DNA of 64,000 bases from JAHEEL01 sp963785245 (GCA_963785245.1 CAWAUO010000017.1:62001-126000), one strand, 5' to 3'; counted from the stretch's first letter, positions 18,377-27,026 are shown. The notes: generated by a model from the letters alone, not told the origin. A program made the numbers and translations.

Positions 18377-19626
18377 GCGGCACAGCCCCCGTCGTAGCAG
18401 TGGACGGTGACCCGGGTGCCTTCGGCGTAGCCCTCGGACGACACCGGCACGACCACGAATCCGGTTGCAGCCGTGACCGACGACAGCACCGAGGATCCCG
18501 AGATCGCGATCGGCTTCACCCGGTCGCCGTCGACCACGACCCGCGCGTAGTCGGTGCGGCCAATCTGCGAGACGAGCCGCCCGGACAGCCTTCGCTCGAT
18601 CGTCCCATACGGAGAGGCGGGGGAGCGGCCGCCAAGGGTCCGCACGACCGGTCCTGCGAAGAAGTCGTAGGCGGCGAGACAAGCGACGGGGTTGCCAGGG
18701 AGGATCAGGATCCGAACGCCGTTGACGGTGCCGACTCCGGTTGGGGAAGATGGCCGCATGGTGATGCCGTGGACGGCAAGCCGGCCGAGTTCACCGACGA
18801 GGACGGGGACCCGATCTTCCGAGCCGACCGATGCCGCACCGGCGGTGATGACGAGGTCGGTATCGGGGCGTGAGAGTGCGTCTGCCATGGCCTCGCGCTG
18901 ATCGGGGAGTGAGACGACCTCGGGGATTCCTCCATCACGCTCGACGAGCGCGGCAAGCATTGGGGAGTTGGAATCGACGATGCTGGACCCGGATGGAGAG
19001 CCTCCCGGTGGCAGGAGTTCGTCCCCGGACACGATGATGCGGACCGTCGGCCGGCGCACGACAGCGACCGGGCTATGTCCGACCGCCGAGATCAGGCCGA
19101 TGTCCTGGGGGAGGAGACGTCGTCCGGCGCCGAGGATCCGGTCGCCGGCCTCGACGTCTTCACCGATGCGGCCAACGTTGCGGCCGTGCGGCACGGCAGC
19201 GGTCGCCTCTATCTGGACACCGGAACCGCTGGTGTCTTCCGCCTTGAGCACCGCGTCCGCGCTGTCCGGGACTGGCGCCCCAGTCATGATGCGAAGACAC
19301 TCGCCCGGTCCGATCGGCAGGTTGTCGCCAGTGCCGGGCATCGACGATCCGAGGACGCGCAACGGGATGGGGTTGTAGGCCGACGCCCCGTACGTGTCCT
19401 CGGCACGGACGGCGTATCCGTCCATGGTCGCCCGCCGGAAGCCGGGCACGTTGACGGTGCTCTCGACATCGGTTGCGAGAACCCGCCCGGCCGCTTCGGT
19501 GACCGGGATCCCCTCTCGAGGGAGCGGGCCGATGCCGTCCAGTGCAGCCGCAAGCGCATCCTCAACCGAAGACCGCTCCCGAAACCCCCGCATCCGGATG
19601 TCCTCAGGTGGTGGCGTTGGTGGCAT
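18373..19626 (-). CDS. moeA: Molybdopterin molybdenum/tungsten transferase MoeA
   Basis: A 417-aa cytosolic MoeA of standard length. RRATMDGYAVRAEDTYGA, GPGECLRIMTGAPVPDSADAV, ISAVGHSPV, VSGDELLPPGG, ITAGAASVGSEDRV and LPGNPVACLAAYDFF cover the family's domains in order. It is directly upstream of the MoeA-PBP fusion with a 4-bp overlap. Tandem, diverged MoeA proteins next to an aldehyde:ferredoxin oxidoreductase are usually read as one for Mo and one for W. Here the assignment of either copy is inference. GTGTGG-type spacing does not reveal a strong ribosome site. Confidence 0.94.
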   Translation of the reverse strand: MPPTPPPEDIRMRGFRERSSVEDALAAALDGIGPLPREGIPVTEAAGRVLATDVESTVNVPGFRRATMDGYAVRAEDTYGASAYNPIPLRVLGSSMPGTGDNLPIGPGECLRIMTGAPVPDSADAVLKAEDTSGSGVQIEATAAVPHGRNVGRIGEDVEAGDRILGAGRRLLPQDIGLISAVGHSPVAVVRRPTVRIIVSGDELLPPGGSPSGSSIVDSNSPMLAALVERDGGIPEVVSLPDQREAMADALSRPDTDLVITAGAASVGSEDRVPVLVGELGRLAVHGITMRPSSPTGVGTVNGVRILILPGNPVACLAAYDFFAGPVVRTLGGRSPASPYGTIERRLSGRLVSQIGRTDYARVVVDGDRVKPIAISGSSVLSSVTAATGFVVVPVSSEGYAEGTRVTVHCYDGGCAA

Positions 19627-19667
19627 GGCGTGGATGGTAATGGGGACAGGGTGAGGGGGTCCGGGCT

Positions 19668-19695
19668 GTCGCCAGTCGCCAGTGACCAGTCGCCG
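19668..19695. repeat. Tandem GTCGCCAGTCGCCAGT-type tract
   Basis: Imperfect direct repeats of a GTCGCCAGT/ACCAGTCGCCGG unit in the AOR-moeA spacer. The same word, on either strand, also appears near 6580, 42210 and 49435, always between genes. Confidence 0.5.
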
Positions 19696-19706
19696 GAAAG
19701 GCCTCC

Positions 19707-19803
19707 GCAGGCCCTATCTCAGCGGTTCAGGCCCCAGAGGCGCTCTCCGCTGCGCTCCGGCCTGGCGACCGGTGCTCGCGCCTCTCCCACTTCGTGGGAG
19801 AGG
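19707..19803 (+). repeat. 97-bp dispersed repeat, copy A
   Basis: By eye about four fifths identical, without gaps over 97 bp, to 38001-38097 in the same orientation. The most conserved part is the CTCTCCGCTGCGCTCCGG block, then CCGGTGCTCGCG, then the terminal hairpin CCTCTCCCAC/GTGGGAGAGG (19781-19803). The hairpin loop differs between copies. It has no coding potential, and lies between AOR and moeA. Confidence 0.75.
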
Positions 19804-19832
19804 CTAGGACTGGGGTCTGGGGACTTGGCGAC

Positions 19833-21791
19833 TCACACGCCTATCTCGTCGGCCACCCAGGCTAGATCGAGGTCTTCCAGCAGCGTTCGCGGCGGGTTGC
19901 CGGTCTCGGGGTCCCAGCCGGCGAGGCGGTAGTAGGTGTCGAGGGCCTCGGTGATTGTGTCGCGGTCGAGGGTTCGGCCCCGGCTGGGACCGTCCTCGAT
20001 CGGGTCGTCGTAGAGGCGCTTCGGCAGCGTGTCGCGCTCGCGGGTGATGCCCTCGCGTGCGTTGAACGCCCGGAGCAGGTTCAGCCGGCGCTGCCCGTAG
20101 GTGAGGAGGTCGTCGACGGTGATGCCCATACCGGTGACGGCATTGATGACGTCGGCGAGGTCGGCCATCCCGAGCATCTCCCACCCTGGGCCGTAGACGA
20201 ACTGGCAGACATCGGCCGTGTCCATTGCCGAGTACGCGTACTGGGTGACGAGGGCGTAGCGGATCTTTTCCTCGTTGAGAGCGTCCTCCGGCTGCGGATC
20301 GGTGAGACCGATGTCGGCCATCCGCTTCTGATACTTGTCGGGGCTCTCCTCGATCGTCTCGGGTGTGTACATGCCGTCGTGTTCGCTCGACTGGTGGTCG
20401 GCGCCGAACGGGTTGACGGCATAGATGACGCCAAGCGTCGGCTTCACCCGCGGCATATGCGCCGGGAGTTCCTGATTCTTGGAGGTGATGACGAAGTCCT
20501 CGGCGCCGTTGCCGATCGAGACAGCCGCGGCAGCGGAGCCCTCGGCCAGGATGTCACCGAATCCCTCCCTCTTCAGGGTGGCTTCGAGCATGGCGATCAT
20601 CGCGTCCGCGTCGCCCCACGCCAGTTCGATCCCGCCGGTGTCGTTGGCGGTGATCAGACCCTTCTCGAAGCACTCGATCGCGAACGCCATCGTGGCGCCT
20701 GCCGAGATTGTGTCGACCCCGTACTCGTTGCAGAGTTGGCTGGCATATGCGATGGCGTACGGGTCATCGATACCGCAGTCGGAGCCGAACATCGCGACGG
20801 TCTCGTACTCTGGACCGCCGGACTCGGGGTTGAGTGCCTTCGCCTGCCACTCCGCCTCGACCACTCGCTTGCACCGAACGGCGCACGAGTAGCAGGTGTC
20901 GCGGCCCTGCTTGAGCTGATCGCCGGTCGCCGCGCCGCGCAGGATCTCGTCGAAGTAGACGTCTGCCCCGATCTTCTTCGCCTTGTCGAAGCCAAACGAA
21001 CCGCTCAGGTAGTTGCGGGTCGGCAGGCCGCCAACGGCGCTTTGGCTCTCGGTGATACTCATCGTCCCGTACTTGGCGAGCTCCCAGACGTCCTCATCGT
21101 CGCGAACGAGGGGGATGGACCGTTTGACGATCGCTCGCAGCGCGTCCGGGTCGGCCATCGGGAGCTTCTTCTTGCCTCCGCGAACGACGATCGCTTTCAG
21201 CATCTTGCCGCCCATGACCGCGCCCATACCGGTGCGGCCGTGCGCCCGATTCGCCATTGAGATGATGGCTGCGAACCGGACTTTCTGCTCGCCTGCTGGA
21301 CCCACCTGGACGATCTCGATGCGACGGTCATCGAGTTCCTCCTGGAGAATCTCGTCGACCTCGCTCGTGGTCTTGCCCCACAGGTGTGAAGCGTCGCGAA
21401 GTTCGGGCGTGCCCTCCTTGATCCAGAGGTAGACCGGCTTCGGGGAGGTGCCGCGAACGACGATGCCGTCGAAGCCGGCGAACTTGAGCTCAGCCGGCCA
21501 GAAGCCGCCTGCCTGGCTGTCTCCCACCGCGCCGGTGAGTGGTGACTTGGCGACGACGGTGCAGCGGCTCTGCCCGGCAACGGGGGCGCCCGTCGTGCCC
21601 GAGAGCATGAAGGCGAGCGTGTTCTCGGGCCCGTACGGATCGGCGCCGGCCGGAGTGTTCTTCAGCAGGTAGTAGAGGCCGAGGGCGCTGCCACCGAGGT
21701 AGGTTCGGTAGCGCTCCTCCGGCGGTTCCTCGATCTCGAGGCTGCCGGTCGTGAGGTCGACGTGCAGGATCTTCCCGGCGAAGCCGAACAT
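19833..21791 (-). CDS. Aldehyde:ferredoxin oxidoreductase family (tungstopterin enzyme)
   Basis: A 652-aa AOR-family protein, somewhat longer than the usual 600-620. The N-terminal AOR domain starts GKILHVDLTTG and includes KSPLTGAVGDSQAGG. The [4Fe-4S] ligands are C300, C303 and C307 (DTCYSCAVRC) plus C529 (DTADVC), the canonical CxxCxxxC...C set. GPEYETVAMFGSDCG at about 326-340 is the conserved pterin-site segment. AOR proteins bind a bis-pterin tungsten centre and oxidise aldehydes (or reduce acids) with ferredoxin. The subfamily substrate is unknown. AAGGAGCACC precedes the ATG. Two moeA genes lie 206 bp downstream, separated by a repeat element. No ferredoxin gene is adjacent. Confidence 0.93.
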   Translation of the reverse strand: MFGFAGKILHVDLTTGSLEIEEPPEERYRTYLGGSALGLYYLLKNTPAGADPYGPENTLAFMLSGTTGAPVAGQSRCTVVAKSPLTGAVGDSQAGGFWPAELKFAGFDGIVVRGTSPKPVYLWIKEGTPELRDASHLWGKTTSEVDEILQEELDDRRIEIVQVGPAGEQKVRFAAIISMANRAHGRTGMGAVMGGKMLKAIVVRGGKKKLPMADPDALRAIVKRSIPLVRDDEDVWELAKYGTMSITESQSAVGGLPTRNYLSGSFGFDKAKKIGADVYFDEILRGAATGDQLKQGRDTCYSCAVRCKRVVEAEWQAKALNPESGGPEYETVAMFGSDCGIDDPYAIAYASQLCNEYGVDTISAGATMAFAIECFEKGLITANDTGGIELAWGDADAMIAMLEATLKREGFGDILAEGSAAAAVSIGNGAEDFVITSKNQELPAHMPRVKPTLGVIYAVNPFGADHQSSEHDGMYTPETIEESPDKYQKRMADIGLTDPQPEDALNEEKIRYALVTQYAYSAMDTADVCQFVYGPGWEMLGMADLADVINAVTGMGITVDDLLTYGQRRLNLLRAFNAREGITRERDTLPKRLYDDPIEDGPSRGRTLDRDTITEALDTYYRLAGWDPETGNPPRTLLEDLDLAWVADEIGV

Positions 21792-21887
21792 GATGTGGTG
21801 CTCCTTGGTTGCGGCGACGCGCTCACGATAGTTGAGAGGGCGGGCTGCCGATGGGGCAACCCGCCTTCCTCTGTCGTGTTCGTTTGG

Positions 21888-22265
21888 CTAGCTCTTGCGT
21901 GCGAGCGAGTCCCGGATCTGAGTCAGGAGTTCGACCTCGCTGGGACCGGCATCCTCTTCCTCGTCAGTCTCCGTGCGCGCCCGGTAGGCGTTGTACGGCT
22001 TGACGATGAACAGGAACACTGCCAAGGAAACCAGCAGGAACGCCACCACCGCAGTGATGAACGAGCCGATCAGAATCTCCGACCCATTGACGGTCCAGAT
22101 GATCGAGTCGAAGCTTGGCTCCCCAAACGGGATCGCGATGATCGGCATGAGCACGTTGTCGACGAGCGCACCAATCACGGCAACGAACGCGGCACCCATG
22201 ATGAAGCCGACGGCGATGTCGATCATGTTGCCCTTGGCGATGAAGTCGCGGAATTCCTGGACCAT
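21888..22265 (-). CDS. mscL: Large-conductance mechanosensitive channel
   Basis: A 125-aa membrane protein that opens under hypo-osmotic shock. It shows the N-terminal amphipathic helix EFRDFIAKGNMIDIAVGFIMG, TM1 with the gate glycine-rich face, a periplasmic loop, TM2 (GSFITAVVAFLLVSLAVFLF) and the charged cytoplasmic helix ending in LLTQIRDSLARKS. The frame extends upstream to 22367. The ATG at 22265 was chosen because the family starts at MVQEF and GGGGGGACC precedes it. It probably has its own promoter in the 120-bp gap. Confidence 0.96.
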   Translation of the reverse strand: MVQEFRDFIAKGNMIDIAVGFIMGAAFVAVIGALVDNVLMPIIAIPFGEPSFDSIIWTVNGSEILIGSFITAVVAFLLVSLAVFLFIVKPYNAYRARTETDEEEDAGPSEVELLTQIRDSLARKS

Positions 22266-22388
22266 GGCGGTCCCCCCTCTTTGGGTTTGACTGGACGAAG
22301 ATTGGACGAAAGGGAGATTACCCAGTCGCCGGCCGCGAAAGAGGGAGCGGGTGTCCGCTCCCTCCATCGATTAGTTGGTCGGTTCCTT

Positions 22389-23312
22389 CTACGAGGCCAG
22401 GGTGTCGTCGGTGGATCCGAAGATCTCGCCGATGGCGCCGAGGGATCCGAGGATTCCACTCGTCTCGAGCGGCAGGAACAACTTGGTTGCCTTGCCGTCT
22501 GCGATGCCCTGGAGCGCGTTCAGATACTGGATCGCGATCAGGTCCGGTGTCGGATCACCGTTGTGGATGGCTCCGAAGACTCGCTCGATGGCCTGGCCTT
22601 CACCTTCTGCCACGGTCAGCTTCTGGAACTTGTCGGCCTCGGCGACTTCCTTGATCGCCTGCGCCTGACCTTCGGCCTCGAGGATGCGGGAGGCCTTGAC
22701 GCCCTCCGCACGGAGAATCTGGGACCGCTTCTCACCCTCGGCCTCGGTGACGACCGCACGACGTTCGCGCTCGGCCTTCATTTGACGGTGCATGGCCTGC
22801 GTGACGTCGGTCGGGGGATCGATCCGCTGAATCTCGACACGGACGACGCGAGTACCCCACACGTCGGTCGCTTCGTCCAGGATCTGACGGAGTTCGGTGT
22901 TGATGGTCTCGCGGGACGTCAAGGCGTCGTCGAGATCCATGTCGCCGACCACGTTACGAAGGTTGGTCTGCGCCAACTTGGTCGCTGCCAGGATGAAGTT
23001 CGACACGTTGTACTTCAGCTTCACCGGGTCGGTGGCCTGGTAGTACACGACGGCGTCGACGGTGACGACGACGTTGTCCCTCGTGATGACCTCCTGCGGC
23101 GGAACGTCGACGACCTGCTCCCGCATGTCGACCTTCACCATTCGCTCGATGAACGGGACGATCATGTGGAATCCCGGGTCGACGGTCTTGCGATACCGCC
23201 CGAACCGTTCAATGAGACCTTGCTCGTACTGCTGGACGATCTTGATGGCAAGCGCCACATAGATCACCAGGAGCACGATGAAGGCCAGGACGACTACTGC
23301 TGCTGCAGTCAT
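22389..23312 (-). CDS. SPFH/band-7 stomatin-like protein
   Basis: A 307-aa protein with one N-terminal membrane helix (residues about 3-28), then an SPFH domain (GRYRKTVDPGFHMIVPFIERMVKVDMREQ) and a long coiled coil rich in Glu-Ala-Glu-Gly (EAEGEKRSQILRAEGVKASRILEAEGQAQ), as in stomatins and YbbK/QmcA. These proteins oligomerise in membrane microdomains. The neighbour upstream is an NfeD-type protein, the classical partner of stomatins. The pair plus PadR forms one minus-strand unit. Confidence 0.94.
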   Translation of the reverse strand: MTAAAVVVLAFIVLLVIYVALAIKIVQQYEQGLIERFGRYRKTVDPGFHMIVPFIERMVKVDMREQVVDVPPQEVITRDNVVVTVDAVVYYQATDPVKLKYNVSNFILAATKLAQTNLRNVVGDMDLDDALTSRETINTELRQILDEATDVWGTRVVRVEIQRIDPPTDVTQAMHRQMKAERERRAVVTEAEGEKRSQILRAEGVKASRILEAEGQAQAIKEVAEADKFQKLTVAEGEGQAIERVFGAIHNGDPTPDLIAIQYLNALQGIADGKATKLFLPLETSGILGSLGAIGEIFGSTDDTLAS

Positions 23313-23362
23313 TGTTCTCCCTCTCTCCTAGATGCTTTCACTCGATCTGATTGTTCTTGTGA

Positions 23363-24151
23363 CTATTCGGTTGTTGGCGGGATGGGCTTGACCACGAGTC
23401 GTGTCCCGCGGACTTCGACGACCTCGACTCGTGCACCATTCGGGATCACGATGTCGGAATCGACGGCCGCACGCCACTCCTCGGTGCCCATCCGGACCAT
23501 GCCGTTGGTGTCGAGGTACTTCACAGGTTCGATGACCACGGCGAGCTTCCCGACGAATCGGTTGGCGCCGGCACGGGCTGCAACCGTGTCGTCCTGCTCC
23601 TTCTTGGCGAATCGCTGGAGCACCGCCAGGAAGACGACCGAGATCACGACGAACGTGACCAGTTGGATCGGCACGGATACGCCGAGGAACGCGAGCACTG
23701 CGGCCGCGGCCGCTCCCACGGCGAATGGCAGGAGGAAGAAGCCCGCCGTGAAGAGCTCTCCGACGGCAAGCACCACGGCGGCACCGATCCAGATCCATCT
23801 CCATTGTTCAGCGTCCACGTCTGTTCCTTTCGGTGCGAGGATCGCCACCGCCGCAAAGGCAGTGCCGATCAATCCAATGGTGAGCCCGATCCATATCGCG
23901 CTCGAGCCGCTCTTCTCATCTTCGGGTGGGCGTGTCCTCACCGGGTTCCGGTATGCCGTGGCCCATTCTTCAGCGAACGCGGCGAGGTCTGGGCCGACGA
24001 CGCTGTCGACAGACTGGCCGGCGGCGACTGCTTCGTTGAGGTGATCATTCAGTTCGTCGCGGATTTCCGCGACGCGGTCGCTCGGCACTCCCGTGTCCCG
24101 CCAGTAGCGGGAGCACTCGGCCACGACCTGGTCGATGCTGCGGTCACTCAT
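23363..24151 (-). CDS. NfeD-like membrane protein with an N-terminal HAAS-like domain
   Basis: A 262-aa protein. Residues 1-80 form a soluble helical domain (DRSIDQVVAECSRYWRDTG...LAAFAEEWATAYRNP) similar in look to the short domains that accompany PadR regulators. Membrane helices follow (about 86-110, 119-145, 150-175), then a C-terminal OB-fold NfeD domain (FVGKLAVVIEPVKYLDTNGMVRMGTEEWRA...VVEVRGTRLVVKP). GGAGGTGAGC immediately before the ATG at 24151 decides this start over 24163. It overlaps the padR stop by 8 bp and precedes the stomatin gene, so NfeD and SPFH are likely partners. Confidence 0.88.
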   Translation of the reverse strand: MSDRSIDQVVAECSRYWRDTGVPSDRVAEIRDELNDHLNEAVAAGQSVDSVVGPDLAAFAEEWATAYRNPVRTRPPEDEKSGSSAIWIGLTIGLIGTAFAAVAILAPKGTDVDAEQWRWIWIGAAVVLAVGELFTAGFFLLPFAVGAAAAAVLAFLGVSVPIQLVTFVVISVVFLAVLQRFAKKEQDDTVAARAGANRFVGKLAVVIEPVKYLDTNGMVRMGTEEWRAAVDSDIVIPNGARVEVVEVRGTRLVVKPIPPTTE

Positions 24152-24479
24152 GCTCACCTCCATTCAGTATGGTCGACACTCCGGTGCTCAAGTCCTTCCA
24201 CTCGCCCGACCACTCGTCCAGGCGTTCTCGTCCGGTCGGAACGATCCGGTAGTACTTCCTCGGGGGGCCGCTCCCGTCCGCCTCGACGAAGTATCCCTCG
24301 ACGAGACCGGCCTTCTGGAGTCGGGAGAGCGTCGGGTAGATGCTGCCGTCGCTCACGAGTTGGAGGCCCCGGTCCTTCAGCTTGGCCGCCATCTCGTATC
24401 CGTAGCTCGGCTCCTCTGCGATCAGCGAGAGTAGGCACATGTCGAGCACCCCTTTGAGGAGCTGTGAATTGTGGTCCAC
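24144..24479 (-). CDS. PadR family transcriptional regulator
   Basis: A 111-aa winged-helix repressor of the short PadR subfamily: LLKGVLDMCLLSLIAEEPSYGYEMAAKL, then the recognition region GSIYPTLSRLQKAGLVEGYF and the wing GPPRKYYRIVPTGRERL. It begins with GTG preceded by GGAGGGAG. As first gene of the PadR-NfeD-SPFH unit it probably represses its own operon through the AT-rich region just upstream. The effector is unknown. Confidence 0.93.
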   Translation of the reverse strand: MDHNSQLLKGVLDMCLLSLIAEEPSYGYEMAAKLKDRGLQLVSDGSIYPTLSRLQKAGLVEGYFVEADGSGPPRKYYRIVPTGRERLDEWSGEWKDLSTGVSTILNGGEHE

Positions 24480-24502
24480 GTCCGGCTCCCTCCAAGTCTT
24501 GC

Positions 24503-24552
24503 GATGTTAGATATTGTGTTTCATAGAATACCTTGTATCAACATATATCATG
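24503..24552 (-). promoter_or_regulatory. AT-rich promoter/operator region of the PadR operon
   Basis: About 50 bp with a base composition unlike the surrounding DNA, containing an imperfect dyad built on GATAT-TGT (left) and ACATATATC (right). Minus-strand words such as TTGATA and CAATAT could serve as -35 and -10 with 17-18 bp between them. Its place just upstream of padR fits a PadR operator. Confidence 0.45.
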
Positions 24553-24646
24553 GATTGGGTGGGTTGGCAAGGTGGTTTCGCCGGATGGCCCCCGAGGGGA
24601 CCGACCGACCGTGGCCCCACACTCGTGCCGATGCGGTACGTGCTGA

Positions 24647-25573
24647 TCAACCGTCGAACCCGCACTCCGGCCGCCACTCGGACTCGCCGAAGACCTCAAC
24701 CAGGAGCGAGGAGAGCGACGGGTCATACGCACGGAGTTCGTCGCGGGTGTCGATTTGGTTGTGGACCTGGTCCTTCTCGTCCTTCTCTTCGTTGTTGACG
24801 TCGAAGAACGACTGGACGCCCTCCGCCCAGTACATGTCGGAGTTCACTTCGGCGACGGTGTTGCGCCAGAGGTCGGCGGCGATGGCGCGGTTGTAGGCAT
24901 CCTCGATCTCACGGTTGAGCGTCGGGTCGACGGCGGCGATCCCGAAGCGTCGCATCGACCAGCCGAAGTCACGGACGAACATGTCCTCGCCTTCGTAGCG
25001 GTCGGACTCGAGGCACAGCAGGTTCTCCTCGGCGCCGGCAGGGACCGGTATCTCTTCCGTACCGGGGAACGATCGCCCGAGCCGGTTCCAGTCGGTCCCG
25101 GGATGGATCGAGTAGAGCTCCTCAAAGTCCGGAAGGGTGGTGATGCGCTGGTCTCGGCCGATGATTGCGACATGCTCGACCGAGGACGCAAGGGCGGCGG
25201 CGATGTCCGGGCGAGACGCGAGCATCGCGGCCATGCGGTCGGCCGCGGCTTCGAGAGCGCCGGAGACCACCGGGTCCCCGGCAACGATCGCGATGCCCGT
25301 CTGCTCGCAGGTCTCTCGGTAGAAGTCCTCGTCGGTCCCAACCGATCGGACGATGCACTCCGATTGAGGAACGGTGGTGGTGGTCGTGGAGGACGTTGTG
25401 GAGGTGGTTGTGCTGTCACGGACCGCCGTCGTGGTTGTCTCGATCGTGGTGGTGGTCGACATCGCATCGAACGTGGTCGACGTCGAGGATGCGTCGTTCC
25501 CTACATTCAATTGACAGCCGGCAGCGGCGAGTGCTGCCGTTGCCAACACCACAATGGATCGGAGGGTCTTCAT
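24647..25573 (-). CDS. Lipoprotein with Thr-rich linker, function unknown
   Basis: A 308-aa predicted secreted lipoprotein. The signal peptide ends in the lipobox AAGC (Cys20), then a 45-residue Ser/Thr-rich linker of TTTT runs. The globular part (residues about 70-308) has paired cysteines (SECIV, ETCEQ, NLLCLES, RPECGF) that could form disulphides outside the cell. I recognise no domain. Thr-rich linkers of this kind recur in the lipoproteins at 38152 and 57004. It is divergent from the aminotransferase at 25708. Confidence 0.8.
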   Translation of the reverse strand: MKTLRSIVVLATAALAAAGCQLNVGNDASSTSTTFDAMSTTTTIETTTTAVRDSTTTSTTSSTTTTTVPQSECIVRSVGTDEDFYRETCEQTGIAIVAGDPVVSGALEAAADRMAAMLASRPDIAAALASSVEHVAIIGRDQRITTLPDFEELYSIHPGTDWNRLGRSFPGTEEIPVPAGAEENLLCLESDRYEGEDMFVRDFGWSMRRFGIAAVDPTLNREIEDAYNRAIAADLWRNTVAEVNSDMYWAEGVQSFFDVNNEEKDEKDQVHNQIDTRDELRAYDPSLSSLLVEVFGESEWRPECGFDG

Positions 25574-25707
25574 CGGATCGGGATGCTACGACCGATTGCC
25601 GGCCAATGGATATCGGAGCGAATGGCGCACGGTTGGACGGTGGGCGGCTATCTTGAGAGCGGGCATTACGGGCGGCTGTCCATGCAGCCGAACGAACAGG
25701 TAGGAAG

Positions 25708-26988
25708 ATGCGGTCACGCCATGACCGGATCCTCGATCTCGCCGAGCGCAGGCTGAGCCTCGGAGTCGAGCGCGGGTTGATCCAACGACGGATTGAAGAC
25801 GAGAAACTCGACGGGGCGATCATCACGCTCGACGGGGCGAAACTCGTCGATTTCAGCTCGTGTGCATATCTCGGCGTGAACCGAGATCCCCGCCTCAAAG
25901 CCGGTGCGATAGAGGCTGTCCAGCGATTCGGGACTTCCTACTCCTCCTCGCCAACGTACACGGCGCTCGGACTGTACGACGAACTCGAGGCCCAGCTGCG
26001 TGACATGACCGGTGCCGTAGTCGCCATCCCTCAAACGACGACGCTGGCTCACCTGGCCGCGCTACCGATCCTGGTCGGGCCAGAGGATCTCGCCCTCGTC
26101 GACGCCCAGACTCACGACTCGGTGCAGCTCGCTGCTGCGGCGTTGCGGGGGAACGGCGTCACGGTCGAAGTGGTGCCGCACAACGACATGAATGCATTGC
26201 GGACGACGCTCGATGCCCGAGCGGGGCTGTATCACAGGGTCTGGTACCTCGCCGACGGGATCTACTCGATGTACGGCGACACGGCTCCGGTCGTTGCGAT
26301 AGCTGGCCTTCTGGGTGCCTACGAGAACCTTCACTTGTACTTCGATGATGCTCATGGATTTGGGTGGCAAGGACTCCATGGACGCGGCCATGTTCTGAAC
26401 GAGGTTCCGATTCACCCGCGAATGGTTGTGGCTGCCGGCCTGTCCAAGTCGTTCGGCACGCTGGGTGCGGTGCTCGCGTTCGGCGATCCCGCTGCAGCTC
26501 GAAGGGTGCGCCTCACCGGTGGTCCTCTGACCTTCTCCGGACCCGTACCGCCGGCTGCTCTCGGCGCCGCCGTCGAATCTGCTGCCATCCACCTTTCCGA
26601 CGAACACGCCGAGCGGCAGGCGCGTCTTATCGCCGACATAGCCGCCTGCCGTTCCGAGATCGTTGACCGGCAGTTGCCGGTGTTATCCCTCGACATGACA
26701 CCGATTTGGTACATTCGGATTGGCGGACCGGAGAGTGTGGCGGAAATGGTTGTTCGCCTGATGAAAGACGGCTACTACTTGAACGCAGCCACCTACCCGG
26801 CCGTGCCGTTGGGCTACGGGGGAATCCGTTTCACTCAGACCCTCCACAACACTCGCGAACAGACCCTTGGACTCCTGGATGCCATTGCGCACCATCTTCC
26901 GGCTGTGGCCTCCGATCTCGAGGTTGTTGTCGACCTTCGGGATGAGTCCGATCTCCTGGTGGAGTCCCCCGATCCCGCCACCACATGA
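25708..26988 (+). CDS. PLP-dependent alpha-oxoamine synthase family enzyme (KBL/BioF-like)
   Basis: A 426-aa fold-type I PLP enzyme. FSSCAYLGVNRDPRLK at 49-64, a GTSYSSSPTYTALG phosphate-site region, YFDDAHGFGWQGLHGRG (D213, H216) and the Schiff-base Lys247 in AGLSKSFGTLGAV are the alpha-oxoamine synthase pattern (2-amino-3-ketobutyrate ligase, 8-amino-7-oxononanoate synthase, CqsA). The enzyme class condenses an amino acid with an acyl-CoA. The usual DEAHS is DDAHG here, and no biotin genes are near, so BioF is not claimed. AGGTAGGAAG precedes the ATG. Confidence 0.85.
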   Translation: MRSRHDRILDLAERRLSLGVERGLIQRRIEDEKLDGAIITLDGAKLVDFSSCAYLGVNRDPRLKAGAIEAVQRFGTSYSSSPTYTALGLYDELEAQLRDMTGAVVAIPQTTTLAHLAALPILVGPEDLALVDAQTHDSVQLAAAALRGNGVTVEVVPHNDMNALRTTLDARAGLYHRVWYLADGIYSMYGDTAPVVAIAGLLGAYENLHLYFDDAHGFGWQGLHGRGHVLNEVPIHPRMVVAAGLSKSFGTLGAVLAFGDPAAARRVRLTGGPLTFSGPVPPAALGAAVESAAIHLSDEHAERQARLIADIAACRSEIVDRQLPVLSLDMTPIWYIRIGGPESVAEMVVRLMKDGYYLNAATYPAVPLGYGGIRFTQTLHNTREQTLGLLDAIAHHLPAVASDLEVVVDLRDESDLLVESPDPATT

Positions 26989-27026
26989 TCGCTACATCCC
27001 GAGTGCATCTGTGCCGATAGAAGGGC

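Noticed and set aside
21762..24044. Long plus-strand open frame of 760 codons
   Set aside because: It is antisense to mscL, the stomatin and the nfeD gene, which have clear domains. The long frame is a GC-skew shadow with no family features.
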